A stretch of DNA of 64,000 bases from Scortum barcoo (lineage: Eukaryota; Chordata; Actinopteri; Centrarchiformes; Terapontidae). The position numbers and the translations under genes are program-made. Each line of letters starts with the position of its first letter. The first letter of the stretch is position 1. Below the pieces are notes generated by a model. That model was given only the letters and a program-made list of their open reading frames with translations, was not told the DNA's origin and ran no database searches. The DNA is taken from NCBI GenBank assembly GCA_023238725.1, contig CM041550.1:4659044-4723043 (forward strand), given 5' to 3'. Below, one piece after another: positions 45,985-59,970 of the stretch.

Positions 45985-46215
45985 AGATATGTTTGTGTCC
46001 ACCTGCTGAATGTTAGTCCGATATTCACCCTCCTTTGAGCTCTCCGTCAACTCCTGTGGGAAATATCCGGCTCTTTAGCTGCTAAAGGCTCGGCGGTGTG
46101 TGCTCCTGGGTGGTGGGCAGGTAGCATACGGTGCATTTTTTTTTGAGCTGTTGCTAAAAATTTTGCTTATGAGGGTGGAGAGGCTGAACCAAAGAGTCCA
46201 TTTGTGCACCGTAAA
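45985..46215 (+). repeat. Probable teleost interspersed repeat
   Basis: CAACTCCTGTGGGAAATATC, CGGCTCTTTAGCTGCTAAAG, GGTGGGCAGGTAGCATACGG recall a common non-coding fish repeat. No coding capacity; ends not defined. Confidence 0.45.
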
Positions 46216-49200
46216 CGCAACGTGGTGAGTTCAAGGATGCTAAAATGACATGTTAACATGTGTAAAGCAGCCTTAAATAAAATCAAAATCTAATTACGCA
46301 CGTTTTCTTGAATGCAATTCTCTTTTTTCACATTATATTTGCTCCTTTAATTTGGATCAGGGAAAGTTTGGGCAGCGGTCTCCTCAGCTAACGAGTCTGT
46401 GGAGCAACAAAACACCAATATGTCCCCCTCTCTGCTTTCCAGGACTTCTGCAAATTTGTATTTATTGTGCAAGATGTTTTATCTATTTCTATTATTCTGT
46501 GTGCAGCTGAGCCCTGTTACTGTGCAGCACCGATGAACGAAGTCCAGCTGACTCCTCTCATGTACTCTCTCAGGTCAGATGAAACTAACATCGCTAAATC
46601 TCCCAGTGATTTCAGGGGCTGCCGTCTCCTCCTTTTACAATAGCGTACACCGAACTCATGAGCAATAAAACACAGCCTCACTCTGTTTAATACTCTGAAC
46701 TTTAGATGGATATTGCTGGGTAAGTGACATTAATGAGTCAGTTTGCTGACTCTTCACTCATGCTACACTGCGAAGCTATATTTTAGCATTTCCATTTCAG
46801 CAGCCATTATCCCGTTATTGTCGCTTTTAACTGAAGTGGCCACTCAGCAAAAGTTACAGTCTTGTTTTAATTTCCCCTCTTGTTTTTCTTCTCCAGTGCC
46901 CAGCGAGATAAACGTATTTCATTACTCGTTTCATTCTTTGATGCCGCACGGAATGGCTTTTTTGGCTTCCTTGGCAGCGAGTGTGTCGGGGGGCATAATT
47001 TTATGTGCTTGTTGTCTGAGCATTGCAGTGTGGGTGGATGGTTCCTCGTAGCTGGGAGGCAGGCGGTTGTCTTCCTTGACTAATGATAAAGTCTGCCCTT
47101 GAACTCAGGAAGGGATTTCCATCACAACCGGGAAGTGTAATTGTAACTTGCTTCCACCTGTTTTCTGGTTAGTTGGACGCTGATTGTGAAGGAGAATACT
47201 TCCCTCAAGGACACTATCTAACAGAAGTGCTCGGGCCTAAATGCGAGAGTTCTTTGCATCCGAAAAGTCCCGCTCATCCATCATCTGTAAGAGTGAAACT
47301 CTCAGCACTGTCTCTGTTTCCCAAATTAAATTCTCCACAGTGGCTGCATCAGAGGACGATTCACTCAGTAGTTTTGTGCCAGATAGGATCCCTGACAAAG
47401 CTGCAATCAGAAAGGTGTCACAGATTCAGGTGATCTGTGAGCCTTCCCCTCCCACCTCCCCAAAAAAGGGACGTTTGTGCTTTGCTCCCCCAGATAGCCT
47501 CAGCAGCACCATTTCACAGCTGCCACACGGACAGGAGCTGCACAATGTTGGCATCAGAGGGGGAATTAGGCTCGGCTTGAATGGTCCTAATGCGTTCCTG
47601 TATCTTTATGTGGGCTTTTGTGTCCACATAATGCAAACATAGTTACTCATATTTAAATAGCCTACAGCTGTAGTCATTGAAACAAATGTTCCCAAATGTT
47701 CCCCTCCTCTGTATTGAGCTCCGGAGAGTCGTGAAAGGATCAAAGGAGCATGTCGCCGAGAGGCGCCGAAACACGAGCAGCGCCACAATAGCGGAGCAAA
47801 CGGAAATGGCCAACTGACATTGTCAGCCACTTCATTTTAATTGCACGGATTATGGAGCTCGTTTCCAAAGCTAATGTTTCTTGTTTCATTGCCTTTCACG
47901 TTCCGCCCCGCTATACTGCTCTCCCATAGCTTTTCTTCCCCAAAGAAAAGCCAATTAAGTCCCTTCATGCTTTCATTTGAATCACATGGACATTTTTTTT
48001 TTTCGCCCCAAGAAAAATGCCCACACGGGAGATGTTGAAGAGGTCATCATTACTGAGTGGAATCCACTGACTAGAGGTCAGCAGAACAATCTGTCTTTCC
48101 CACAAAAACCTCGATGACATAATTACAAAAATTCAAGTTCTTTTAAACCTTGCACAATAGCTGCTCTTTTGTCACGCCGCTCACGTGGTTTCTTGGTCTC
48201 TGCATTGACAGAAGTTCCATCTTCCTCTATAGAAACCTGACAAAACTCCTAGATTTTGTTCTCTGGTGGAGACAATGTGAATTGTCAAACCAGGGACAGC
48301 AGAAAATAGCCTCCGCGAGCGTTTGAAAAAACAAATCAAGACGAGACTTGCTCTGCAGTCGCGAAAGCAACTTCAAAGAGAGCCAACTAATCAAACAATC
48401 ACACACAGAGACAAAGGATGCGGCACAGTACACAGCATAATAAAACAAAAGGAGGCACAAGGCGCGAGGCAGCGTGTCAGCTCTAAGAAGATAGCGTCCT
48501 TTTTCCCAACTAGGTGGGTTAAATTTAAAATAAAATCCTTCCCAATCAACTGAGAGTGAATTAGATCAGTGCCTCCAAATGTTAAATCAAAGCAAAGTCA
48601 GCACCTTGTCACAGGTTGCATGTGTTAAATCAAAGAGATATTTCTTATTTCTCAGATTGATTGATTTGAATATTGTTGAAGAAGGGGCTAGGGCTAATAT
48701 TGGATATTGCAAAGCATAAAAGAAAATGGAAACAGAGTCAATTTTCTGTTGCAGCATAATAAGTTTGCTCTTCCTTTTCCTTTTAGGCTAATCATGTCTC
48801 GTGTCCTCGGCCCCTCGCAGCCCCTCGAGGGAGATCCTGAACTCCAGGTTGGGAATAAATGCATTGGATGTCAGGGCAACAAAGAAGCAAACAAACAAAA
48901 GCATCATTTGGGATAATAAATATGAAGCGGCTGCACTATCTGCCACATACAGTTAGCGTGACAAACCTACGTCTTGGTTGAATGCCTTGAATGAGGACTG
49001 TAGTTATGACAGGCTTCAGTTTCATTTTGTCATATAAGTTAAATCATTAAACGTGTTCACAGATTTCTACACTGTGATTTAACACCTGCACACCTGTCCA
49101 CTTTCTTCCTTCATGCTGCATTATACACACAATGCTGCTGTACATGGCAGATGAATCAGATTTGGCGGCAGGGGTGTGCTCAAGTAACTGGGTGCGGGGT

Positions 49201-51339
49201 TTCCAGAACATCACACGGTGGGCTTACAGTTCGCACAAGTCAAAGGATTTAATTTTAGTTTTTGCATTTCATAATCCACAAATGTGCCGCATTTATGCTT
49301 CTCTCTGTTCCTTTCTTTCCTCCTTGATAGGAGAAATATATACGCAGAAAGTTGGAGACATAATGACTGCAGTGCATTCACAGAGCAGCTAATTAAATGG
49401 ACCCACAGCACACTTCGCTACCATTTTGATGTAACAGATTTTCTTCACTGTTGTGATAATGATGTTTTTCATCTCTTGTTCACTTGTAAGTACTTCTATA
49501 ACTCCCATTAAACGCTCACTGTCACTCATCAGTGACTCTTTTTGTCCTCAGGAAAATTTCTTCACAGGATTTTCAACCACTTATTGCATTGTTGTGTTTT
49601 TGTGTGTGTGTGTGCTTTGGTTGGCAATCAGCATGTTACTTGTTTTTATGCTATTTGGCATTTGCAGAAAGAAATGCAGGACTTAATACTCAGGGAGTTG
49701 TGACAAAGGAGTCACAAGTGGTAAATCTGGTTAATATGAAAAAAAAAAAACAATATCTGTCATTTTAAAAATATTTTCCGCTTCTTTGGCCTGGAACTGT
49801 AGCAGTTTCAGATACATGCATCACTTCCATATCTCATAAGCAGCAGCGAACAGCTCTAACAGGCTGTGAGATAAGATCAGTTATTTTGCAGACTAAAAGC
49901 TGCATAAATGCTATCACACTAGAATAAATACCTGCTGTAAGTTCCTAATTTTGGCTGGGGAAGGGAAAAAAAAATATGTGCCACTGGGTAAATGGAAAAA
50001 CTCCAGACAAGGCTCAAGGTTCAATTTACTCTTCCATAAAATGATGGAAATTACAGCGCGCCCATCCTCATCTACCAACACTGATTACAAAACAGCCGAC
50101 ATAAATACCCATAAAATGAAACGGGGGACAAAAATAGCATAAAAACAACAACATAGTTTTTGTTGTGCTGCTCAGTCCCCTGAATATAATTATAATGTTT
50201 TTACTATGTGGAGGCTTACCTATCAACAATCACATTAAAATCAACTGCAAAACACAAAATAGTTCTTATACAGAGATTATTAAAGATACTAAAGATCTAC
50301 TCATCACAACAGCTGACAAAACTAGCTTGTCAGTATATGACAAGTAAAAGAGATTCTTCGTTTGACATTTCTCACCTGAAATTATTTTTATAATAATAAT
50401 AATACTTGTAATGAAAACTGGAAAGATTTGAAAATTACATCTCACAAAAATGTCACAGTATACCGCAAATGACAAAAAATTATGCCAACAACAAGTAAGC
50501 TTGTTAGGATGCAGAATCGGATGTTTCGTTCCACGCATGAACACATATCGTCCTCCATGTATGGATACGAAACAACACCAAGAGATGCCTGCATTTGCAA
50601 ATCAGTGATTAGTCAGGTTTATAATTTTGCTTGGCTCCTAAAACTCTGGAAGTTGTGCAGCTTGTGATGTTTCAGATGATTAAATCTGATAGCAGAAAGC
50701 ACAGATGCTGCCTAACAACACATTTACATATGACTAAGGTGTGTACTTACTGAGACTTCCTGTAAGTCCTGATGTGAATGTACAAAACTATTATCTTGAA
50801 ATTAGTTAGCAGTAACTTAGACCGAAGAAAGACAACTTGGAAACTATAGATTGTCATGGTATTATAGCTCAGTATGAAAGGTGGTATTTTGCTGCTTCGC
50901 TCAATCCACACTGCCCACATGCAGTCTTCATCTTACAGAACATTTAAGACACCATCACAGAACAAAGTGTAATACAGACTCAGAAATTAGCATTTAACCT
51001 TCTCAAGCAGCATCACCACTCTCGTTTATGTGAAGCAAAGGAGGAAGTGATGTGATGCTGCTGCAGAGCCTCGAAGCAAAACGTTCCCGAGCCTTCACCA
51101 AGTGGTTTTTATTGTAAACATGACCAAGAAATCAGTAATATTAGCTTGAGCCAAGATGTTTTTCTAACATTAATGCAGAACTATGTTGGTGTTTTTACCC
51201 AAAAATCATTACTTCACCAACATCTGTAATGATTTTTTGAAGGCACACACAAATGATGTTTGCTGCTGATGGGAGCATCAGATCATCCTCCGTTATCTCG
51301 AGGGTCGGTGGAGACTTTCCAAGCTGACACTGGATGAGA

Positions 51340-51465
51340 GGCTCGACTGTTCACCTGACCGATCACATAAACAGTCAGCTATTCACACCTACACGCAATT
51401 TAGAGTTAACCTGGCGTGCACGTCTCTGGGCTGTGAGAGGAAGATGGACTAACCTACGCAGAGGG
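51340..51465 (-). repeat. Degenerate SINE fragment
   Basis: ATTCACACCTACACGCAATT, TAGAGTTAACCTGGCGTGCA and TGTGAGAGGAAG match the middle of the SINE body at 61540-61640 in the same order, with many substitutions. Head and tail are both absent. Confidence 0.6.
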
Positions 51466-54228
51466 TGGGATCAGAAAATACCCACACGAGTCTGTTACTG
51501 AAGACCTCCACAAGTTCTACAACATTATCAACACCTTATCCACTGTCTCTGTCTTAAAAATATTCAGCTCTAATTAATTTATGTTGCAGCGCTGTGCGAA
51601 CAAGGTGATTTCATCCTGTTAATCCCTCCAAGGGAGACTGTGCGTAACAAGGCGTTTTATTTACCCACTAATGCACATACAGTTGTTTGGTAAATCCACA
51701 TGTGTGCATTGTTTTTTTTTTTTTCTTTCTTCCCCCACTGCGCCTGAGCTTTGTTGAGGGAAGTGTGACCTGCTGTCTGTTGCTGAAAATTGCTGCGGAC
51801 GAAATAATTAAGTGTTTGTAGAGATGTGATCATGAGGGAGGTGACTCCTTAATAAAACATACAAACATTGATATCAGAGTTCAGTTTAGAGATTATTTTA
51901 AAGCCTCATTGCTCACACTTCCATCTAAAAAATACAGATTTAGACTTTGCATATCCTCCTCAATCTAAGATACAACACAATCTCGCCGTCATTAGTGACA
52001 ATATGTAATATATAGGATAAAGTTCATCGTTGTTAGTTTTAACCACAACACCATGATGTGAGACGGATAAAAAGGGAGGAGATCGTTTTAAACTCAGTTC
52101 CACGTTTGATTTGACGTCCCAAGGTAACAGCGAGTTGTAATGTTTGCCAGAGGCACAGCTGTAGTTCAGAATCTACATCAATAGTTCAGAGTCATGTTTT
52201 ATTCCACCGACAAAAAGAGAAAAAAAAAGGGGCATCTAATTATTCTGCCGATCAGTTCAAACAAATGTGCGTTTTTATAATCCAATTTTTATTTTGCATC
52301 ATTGTCTGTTTGCATTTGCTTTCCGCCAGATTCGAAATAAATCCTTTGATTGCTTCTTGAAAAAAAAAAGAAACAACAATCAACAGAAAGTCATATTCAT
52401 ACCGCGTGACCTCTTCACTTCAGGAGAAACCGTCATTTTCTCAAGGATATAATGGAGGAGGCAGGTGGACGCAGCTGCTGGAATCATTCTGGGCCACGAG
52501 GCTCCCATCCGGCGCTGTAATATATTGCAAGCATACTCTCATTTTGAGGGAGATTTGTCATAATACCAAGTCGGCCAGATGCGTTCCCCCAGTCGTCGAA
52601 GCTTTTCCTCGCCCACTGGGTCACCCTGTCAAACACAGAGACATATACTCTTTGTCATACTTGGGCTCCCACCATCTTGCATTACAGAGAGGGAGGCGGC
52701 AGAGAGACCTTGGCTGAGAATCACACAGCTGAAAACAAGTCGGAGCCGCAGATTTAGCCTGCGAGCGTACATGTGAGTGGATGAGCATGTGTGTGTGTGA
52801 TCCTGCATTATGCGGAGGAGGTAAAAAAAAGAAAAGAAAAGAAGAAAAGCAAACATGCAGTCGAGTCGGGGGGTGTTCGCAGAGTATCTCATCTTCACAA
52901 AGAGACCTGAAGGATGCAGCCAAAGGTCTGCTCTTAAAACTTCTCTGAAAGCAGATTTAATCGAGGGATCGGAGAGAACTGCAATGCTAGGAGCTGTATT
53001 GATTGGTTGACAGGGGAAATAAAATGTTCATTAATATGGGCCACAGAAGTGGGAGTTGCAAATTATGTAGCAAGGTAGCTACATAATTTAGTTCGCAAGT
53101 GATCAAGTGAAATAAATAAAGAGATAGATAGATGTGATTTATTTGTTGACAACACGCATCGACTCGTGTGCCATCCAGCAACGGCCATAAAATACGAGTT
53201 ATTTATTGATCTTAGTCGGCAATTATGAAATGGAAAGTAATAAACCGTTGTACTGGAAAGAGTATTTTCAATTTGATGGATACCTCTGCTAACCATCACC
53301 CTCTGTAAGTGTTTTTTTTTTCCAGGGGATGTATAGCGGAGAGTGATCCAAACCTTCAGGATTTCTAGACTCTGTCAGTTTGCTGGTTTTACATCCCCAC
53401 CAAATCCACCATGTCAAAAATACCTCTTTGTGATTGAGTCTGTACTTTTTTAAAAGCTCTATAAAGCTTTATAATTACTGCGCCAGCGGCCGACTTATCT
53501 CCAACTTCTCAAACAGGAACAGGTTGAATTACTTTGTGAATTTGTGAAGTCCAGCGAGGGGAGGTTAGGAGTTTTTTTTTTATTTTTTAAGGGCTTTTTC
53601 CTCACCTGGCCAGTTAGAAGCTAATTTCTATCAGGCGCCGAGCTGTTTGTTTTAAAGGAGTCCTTGATGATCCCATTTAAAAGATACAGAGCTACCTGGC
53701 ACTGAACTGATGTATTCTCTCTTTCACACGGTTTCTCCAGCCAAACACAAAGAAGCAGGTGGTCGCATTGTTTTCTGTCCTGTTCGGGCTCTCTGATGAG
53801 TGTGTCCCCGTTTTATTGTCGATCACTGACGCAACGTCGCGAGCTCGTTGCTCTTTGATTCTGATTGACTTACTGAATAAAACCTGCCGCCTACCATTGT
53901 TTTCATGAATCATTTAAAAGTTCCACCTTTGTGAAGCTACTGATGTTTGATTTTTTTGTTAATATAAATCACTGGGTGGTTATAAATGGACAAACTGGTG
54001 GGGAGGGAGCAAAAACAAGAGAAATAAAAAAAAAAAAGTTGAATAGAGTCCAGCAAATGTCCTATTTATTCCAAACTCTGCTTTCCTCTCACTGCCATGC
54101 CGCCAACTTTTCACCTCAGCTAAGTGTAAAAACTCCTTCTCCCGGCATTTTTGTGCCCTGTTTTTTTTTATTTTTTTTTTATTTTTGGCACCTCCATTTG
54201 GCACACAGACTTACAAAACGCACTGGAA

Positions 54229-54340
54229 TATCCATCCATCCATCCATCCATCCATCCATCCATTCATCCATTTTCTCCCACTTATCCAGCTCCAAGTCAC
54301 AGCGGCAGCGAGCCAAAATAAATTCCAATATCCGACCTCG
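54229..54340 (-). repeat. (ATCC)n tail with probable retroelement 3' end
   Basis: A run of ATCC units (54229-54272) is followed by TTTTCTCCCACTTATCCAGC and a short GC-rich stretch. On the minus strand this is the GGATAAGTGG...GGATGGATGG end typical of fish SINE or RTE-like elements. The body beyond about 54340 is not recognisable, so it may be a truncated copy or chance expansion. Confidence 0.4.
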
Positions 54341-57300
54341 GTGCAGCCGAGCTGGAACTGTCTGCAGGTGAGCTGCATTGATGGCAAATCACCAGATCGT
54401 CAAAAACTCGAGCAACAAGACTGTCGTCCCCGAGCTCAAATCTACAAAGAACAGTGTGTTCAAAACTTTGTTAACGTTTGCTGCCAGCGCCGCGAGTTTC
54501 CTCATTGAAGTTGTTATGACGCAGAGACAAATCCTTCAACGGCATTGTTTAGGATTACTTGCTGAACTGGAAGAAATTCAAGAGACAAACAGAAAAAGGG
54601 GTTTAAAAAAAAAGTCCTGGAGGAATATTCCCCCAATCTCATCAGGGGTACTTTTTTATGGATTTTCACTTCAACAGAAGATGGTATAATCACTCTTCCC
54701 TCCCCAAAGTACCTCCAGCAACAACTGACAGACTGGGGATAATCATTGAATCCATCATGCCTGAGAGACAACAAGCAGCAGGGAAAAAAAAAAGTATTTC
54801 ATTGTTATCAGAAGACCATGACAGTCGATGACGTGTAGGTTTTAACGGTGTTATAGGTGTCCTCAATTACTCTGGCCTAGACCTCATAACTGTAATTAGA
54901 AAAACACCAGTGGGCTCACTGATGACAACTTTTCCGATGGCATTATGACTTTTTAAAAGAACACAATGTCCTATAATTTACTCCACTTTTACAGTCTTCT
55001 GTTATAGAGCCATATAATGAAATACTTTTTTTTTTCAGTGACACTGCTGCCTTTCATTATAATTTTCTCTGTTTCTGCTTGAGGACAGAAAAGAGGTCAA
55101 TGTGAGTGCACTCAGCCAGTGGCAGAGCTACAAAAGCTTCACATAGAGGCTAATTCACAGTGCAGCCCTTCACCATCAAAGTGCTCAGTTGTGGATTTAA
55201 TTGAGAGCGGCTAAACTCCCGACTGGGGATTCTGCAGCATGGCCAGCTGACACTAGCAAATCACACCACCTTGTCATAACTGAAGCTCTCTTTTTGCTGA
55301 GACAAAAAAAAACTGCGTTTATTGTTACAATTACGTTCTTCTCGTCACCGCGATAATTATTCCCCTCTGCACACCTCAGAAACTGAGAAACTGCTGTGCT
55401 GCTCCAAACCACGCCAGCATTGTCTTACTTTGAAATGTGTACTATTTTTTTTAATCCCCAAGTCACTTCAGAAATGTTGTTGTTGTTGTTAAGCTTTTTT
55501 TCTGTCTTTTAGGAGAAAATAGTTGTGAAATCAGTGAAAATAGCCAGCCGTCAAATAGCTGGCATGATTGATCCGCACGGCCATAATGATCAGGATAAAA
55601 ATATACATCTACACATGGATGGATCGATATTTAAAAGACAGGTATTGAACGGACAGATAATTAAAGAAAGTCCTCAACGTTGACTGCATTCAGTGTGTAT
55701 ATGAGTATCGAGCATCGCATACATAATGGATGTCACCCCGTCAATGACAGATTCTGGCTTTAAAATGAGGCTGGACGCATTATATTGCACTTAATTAACT
55801 GATGCTTTTATCTGAAGCAACTTTAAATAAGTACATTCAACTATACATAAAAAAACTGCAAGGACAAATATGATGCAAACAAAACAAAAAGCTTTGTCAA
55901 ACACTCAAAATGCATCAGGGGGCTGAATTTAGAAACCGATAAAAAACATTCATTTCTTTTTTTAAATTTTCATGAGCCAAGCTGGAGCCTGAAAGTGATT
56001 TTTTCTGCGTCTGCGAGGGAGGATTTGTGGAGTTTCTGCTGACCTGATGTCGGCGGTGACCTCGCTCCACTCGTAGTGGAGCCAAACTCATCAAGAAATG
56101 AGAGAAGCTGAAACATTTAAATGCTTTGCCGTGCCAGTCATCACCGATATTACTGATTGTAAAAATTTCAGCGCGACAGGATTCTGCTACTTCTTTTAAA
56201 CTCTACATAATGCAGTAACCCTCCCACGCTGTGCTGAGGACTGCCCCGCTGCTCTCCCAGCTCGAATGTGAGCAGGCGGAGGTGGGAGCGTCGTCACTCT
56301 CTTCCCTACAGACACCTTTTTTTTAAAACTTTCTGTCTTTAACTTTTGGTTTTCATTCATCAACATAACTATACTTTTCACGCACGACTGACATGATTAA
56401 CGTCCCCGCTGCGTCGTTCATTATTAAACCCGGCTGCCTGGTCTGGTTTCCCCAATACAATTTCAGATTTTGTGCCTCCTGTAACCCGACCCTCCTCTCT
56501 TTTCTTTTCTCATCTAACACAAGGTTAATTACCGCTGGTGAAAATCTACCCGAGACTCTCTCTCTCTGTCTTGAAAAGTGGTGCTTCCTCAAGTGTCAGT
56601 TAAAGGAGTTTTCTTTGTGCAAATAGCTCTCTGTAATTTAATATTTCTGAGCTGAGTGTTTTGCACATTCTCCGAGACGAGCCAGCTGCACCTGCTCAAT
56701 CAGTTCCCTCCTCTGTTAGCTCACTCGACAGTTCATCCTCCGGAGTCTCACCGTAGAGTCGCTCAGTTTTTATCTAGAATTACCTGTGAAGTGTCTTTGA
56801 GTGACCTTCCTATCTTCTCCCACAATGCAGAACTCAAGCACAGGAAATACGAGAAGACCCAAGAAAGCTACGGGGATAACACAAGATGTGACGGACAGCT
56901 CGGAGCGGGCGTTTGGCGTTCTTTCAGTGCGTCCTGATCGAGACCAGATTTGCTGTTTTGGCAGCTGCCATGTTTGACACGAATATTACAGTATGAAAGA
57001 TACATGCTGAGGCGTCAGTCGGTGTGTGCTGTAGAATGCCTCTGGTAAATATTGCTGTCAGTCGCCCCGCCTCTCACAGATCTCACAGATTAAAGCTGCA
57101 GCCTGTACGACTGAGAGGAGAGTAAACTTAGCCAGGTCCCTCCTCTTCTTTCTTTAATTCACTCCAGCTTGCCTCCAAACCCTGATCGCTTCCTCTGATT
57201 TTTTTTTTTAGCTTTTCTTCATTGGTCCTCCTCTGTTTACTCGTCTTTGTCGCGCAAGCTGTTGTTGACAAAGGAGGGATGGGCCCTTCTCTCATTGCTT

Positions 57301-57879
57301 GGTTGTTTGGTAGTTGTTTGTCCATCACTGTAGACGCCCACTGAAGATGCAGACATTGAAGGAGCGAGCAGTTTTAATGGTTTCACGGTGGAAGGGAACT
57401 GTTTGCGGGATGTGCAGGACCAATTGATCTGATTGGTTGTTTTGATTTGGGCGCGGTGATTTTAAATGCAAGTGGAGCAGTCAGATTTTTGTCACAGATG
57501 ATCTCATGGCCCACTTTCAGGACTTAGTGACAATTTTAACAAGTTATCTTTGGGCGTGTTAACTACTCCAACTTTAACAAGTTCAAAACCTCGGAGCTGT
57601 GCGGATGAGGTGGGGTGTGAATTCTCATTAAAGTGCATTGAAGCAGGGTAATTAAAATCATTTTGTCATGTTGGCTCGTGACTGCGTGTGGAACCGGGGC
57701 GCTCATCAGTTTTTGTCTTTACAGGCAAACATCGAGGCGGCTTCATGGACTCACTGGGGAAACATCCCACGTCGACAAAATGTCGCTCTATTTCAGATGC
57801 AGCTTCTGTGGTTGTTGTGTCCAAATGGAGCATGTGCTCTCTCATCCTGTGCTTTATCTACTTAAGAAAACACTTTCAT

Positions 57880-58110
57880 TGACGGTACAACATCTCCTTT
57901 TGTTTTCCAACATGCCTCATATGTATTATTATTATCGGCTGTGTTCTCATCTTTATTGTTGGATATTTTATTCCTTTTATTTTTGTGTGTCTGGTTTCAT
58001 TTTCTTCAATCTTGTGCTGTTTTAAACCTGTCTTAACCATGTAAAGCACTTTGTACCTTTGTTTTGAAAAGTGCTATACAAATAATTATTATTTATTTTA
58101 GATGGAGGCA
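57880..58110 (+). repeat. LINE 3' end fragment
   Basis: It ends in TGTAAAGCACTTTGTACC, GAAAAGTGCTATACAAATAA and an ATT-rich tail (to 58100). This matches the class of 3' end seen reversed at 36370-36402. The preceding T-rich 150 bp probably belong to the same copy. Confidence 0.5.
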
Positions 58111-59779
58111 AATGGAGGGTAAATTTGGGGGTTTCTACCTCTAACTTCTGCAGTCTTTAATATGATCCTCTGTTTTCCGACTGAGTGCTGTAATTACAGT
58201 GTTTAGATTCATCAAGCGTTGTGTAGTTGATAAGACTGAGGATATGTATGTGTGTGTGTATATATTCAGAGCAACACATGGACAGCAACAGGAAGTAAAA
58301 GATGCTGGTAGTGTGATCACACTTGGGCTTAAAGTCAACGTGTGCAGATGAACTTTTCTTTTACAATTAACACTTGAAATGAGGAAGGTGCTTGAAAGTG
58401 ACATGGTAGAACAAAATGCAAACCATATTTCTCTCTCTCACCTTGTTTTAAAAAATACTGTACATATTACCTATTTACACCTGTGTGCATAGACTATATT
58501 TATTTCGGTACCACTTTACAAGCTGTTTAACCTTCACAGTATATTTCTGTGCGGTACCTGCCTGCATCCTGTTCTCACCTGTCCAAACAGTTCTCATTAA
58601 GCAGGTAACTTCTATTAATGTTTTGTAGTTGCAGGGTTTTGTTATTTAGACAAAGGATTCAAATGCTAAGAAGTAAAGAACTTAAGGGCTGTGAACAGTG
58701 GTGTGAAGTTGCGGGCAAAAAAGTTGTTTAATTGGTGAAATGTTTGGATGTGTAAAAACTCCAAATCGCAGTCACCCGTGTTGTGATACCGAGAGGGAAG
58801 ACGTTGGATTTCGCCCCGCTTGATTGATAGCAGGCAAACGCTTTGCCAACTTTTGCCCTGTGTCATCTGAAAAATAATGGTCATTACAGGATTAATGTGG
58901 GTTTTGGCTGCCCGGGGGCGCGTCTAATCTGATACCTCACCTCCTGCAATGTGTTAATGCTGGAGAAAGCAAAAGCTCAGCCATGCAAGACATGGTGTTG
59001 ACTGTAAATGTCTTGAAACTGATATTGCCAACAGCAGCTCTGCAGACAAATAGTTCAAGACCAAGTGTGATTATACACTACCAACATCTTCATTGACTTC
59101 CTGTCTCTGTCGGTGTGTGGCTTTCTGGGAGAGATAGCCTCACAGAGCACCAGATCTGACTAACCTTTACAGAACGGCCAAATGGATGCTGTACTCATTA
59201 CAGCAAATGCATTTTCATTGCTCGATCACTACGGACAGCAATGAGACAAAGACTGCGTTCATTTAAGGTGAGACTGAGGTCATTTTTAAGTAGTTTTAAC
59301 AAAAAGCACACATTCAATTTAATTCATTGCCACAGATTTTATATAAGATGTTAGTGAAACTAACAAAAAATCCAAAATTGAGGTTATCCTCGGTGTTGTA
59401 CTTTATGTAATTCAGCCTGGTTGTGCGCTGTCTGTGTCAAAATTAGAGTTTGATCGCTCCTCTCTCTCCCTTAAGCCGTCCATCCTCCCTCACACTTGTC
59501 TATTGATCTTCGGGTCTGTGGTATGTTTGCATAATACTTTCCTAAGGTATTTACCCTCGTGACAAGGAAGAACGTCAGCAACGATTCTGATGCACACAAA
59601 GAAAATAGAGAACAAGTGAAGGGCAGGTGGAGCCGGCGTGGGCCCGAGCTGCAGGGAGTTTATAAAATCAGTCTGCGTCTTAAAAACTGATATGCCATAT
59701 AATCGTTTCTAGTCATAACCTGACTAAAGCTTAAAGCTCTGATCCATTTCTGTGAAAAACATTGTACCAATCCATCTTT

Positions 59780-59970
59780 TTAAGTCATCTTCCGGGTAAA
59801 GAGAAAAATGTTAACCTGCTGGTGACATGAGAGGAAAAGTAAGGGGATCACCAGAGAACATATAATAAATCCTTTGAGGAACACGAATGTATGTGCAAAA
59901 TTTAATGGCAATTCTTTAAGTACTTGATGGACAGACTGACCGACGTTGACATCACCGCCATGCCTGCAAT
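59780..59970 (-). repeat. Degenerate teleost interspersed repeat, copy C
   Basis: GAAAAGTAAGGGGATCACCA, ATGTGCAAAATTTAATGGCA and GGACAGACTGACCGACG are the complement of the 5' part of this family (the region that reads TGGATTGCC...CTTTTCC in copy A). Quite diverged. Confidence 0.5.

Noticed and set aside
47241..47642. 133-codon plus-strand frame upstream of the gene, Ser-rich in the middle
   Set aside because: The composition is somewhat protein-like, but I recognise no family and see no supporting neighbours or exon structure. Kept as non-coding.
54231..54272. Regularly spaced repeats as a CRISPR-like array
   Set aside because: These are simple tetranucleotide tandem repeats without spacers, in a vertebrate genome.
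53931..54371. 146-codon plus-strand frame
   Set aside because: It runs through poly-A, poly-T and the (ATCC)n tract, giving homopolymer-like peptide. No family resemblance.
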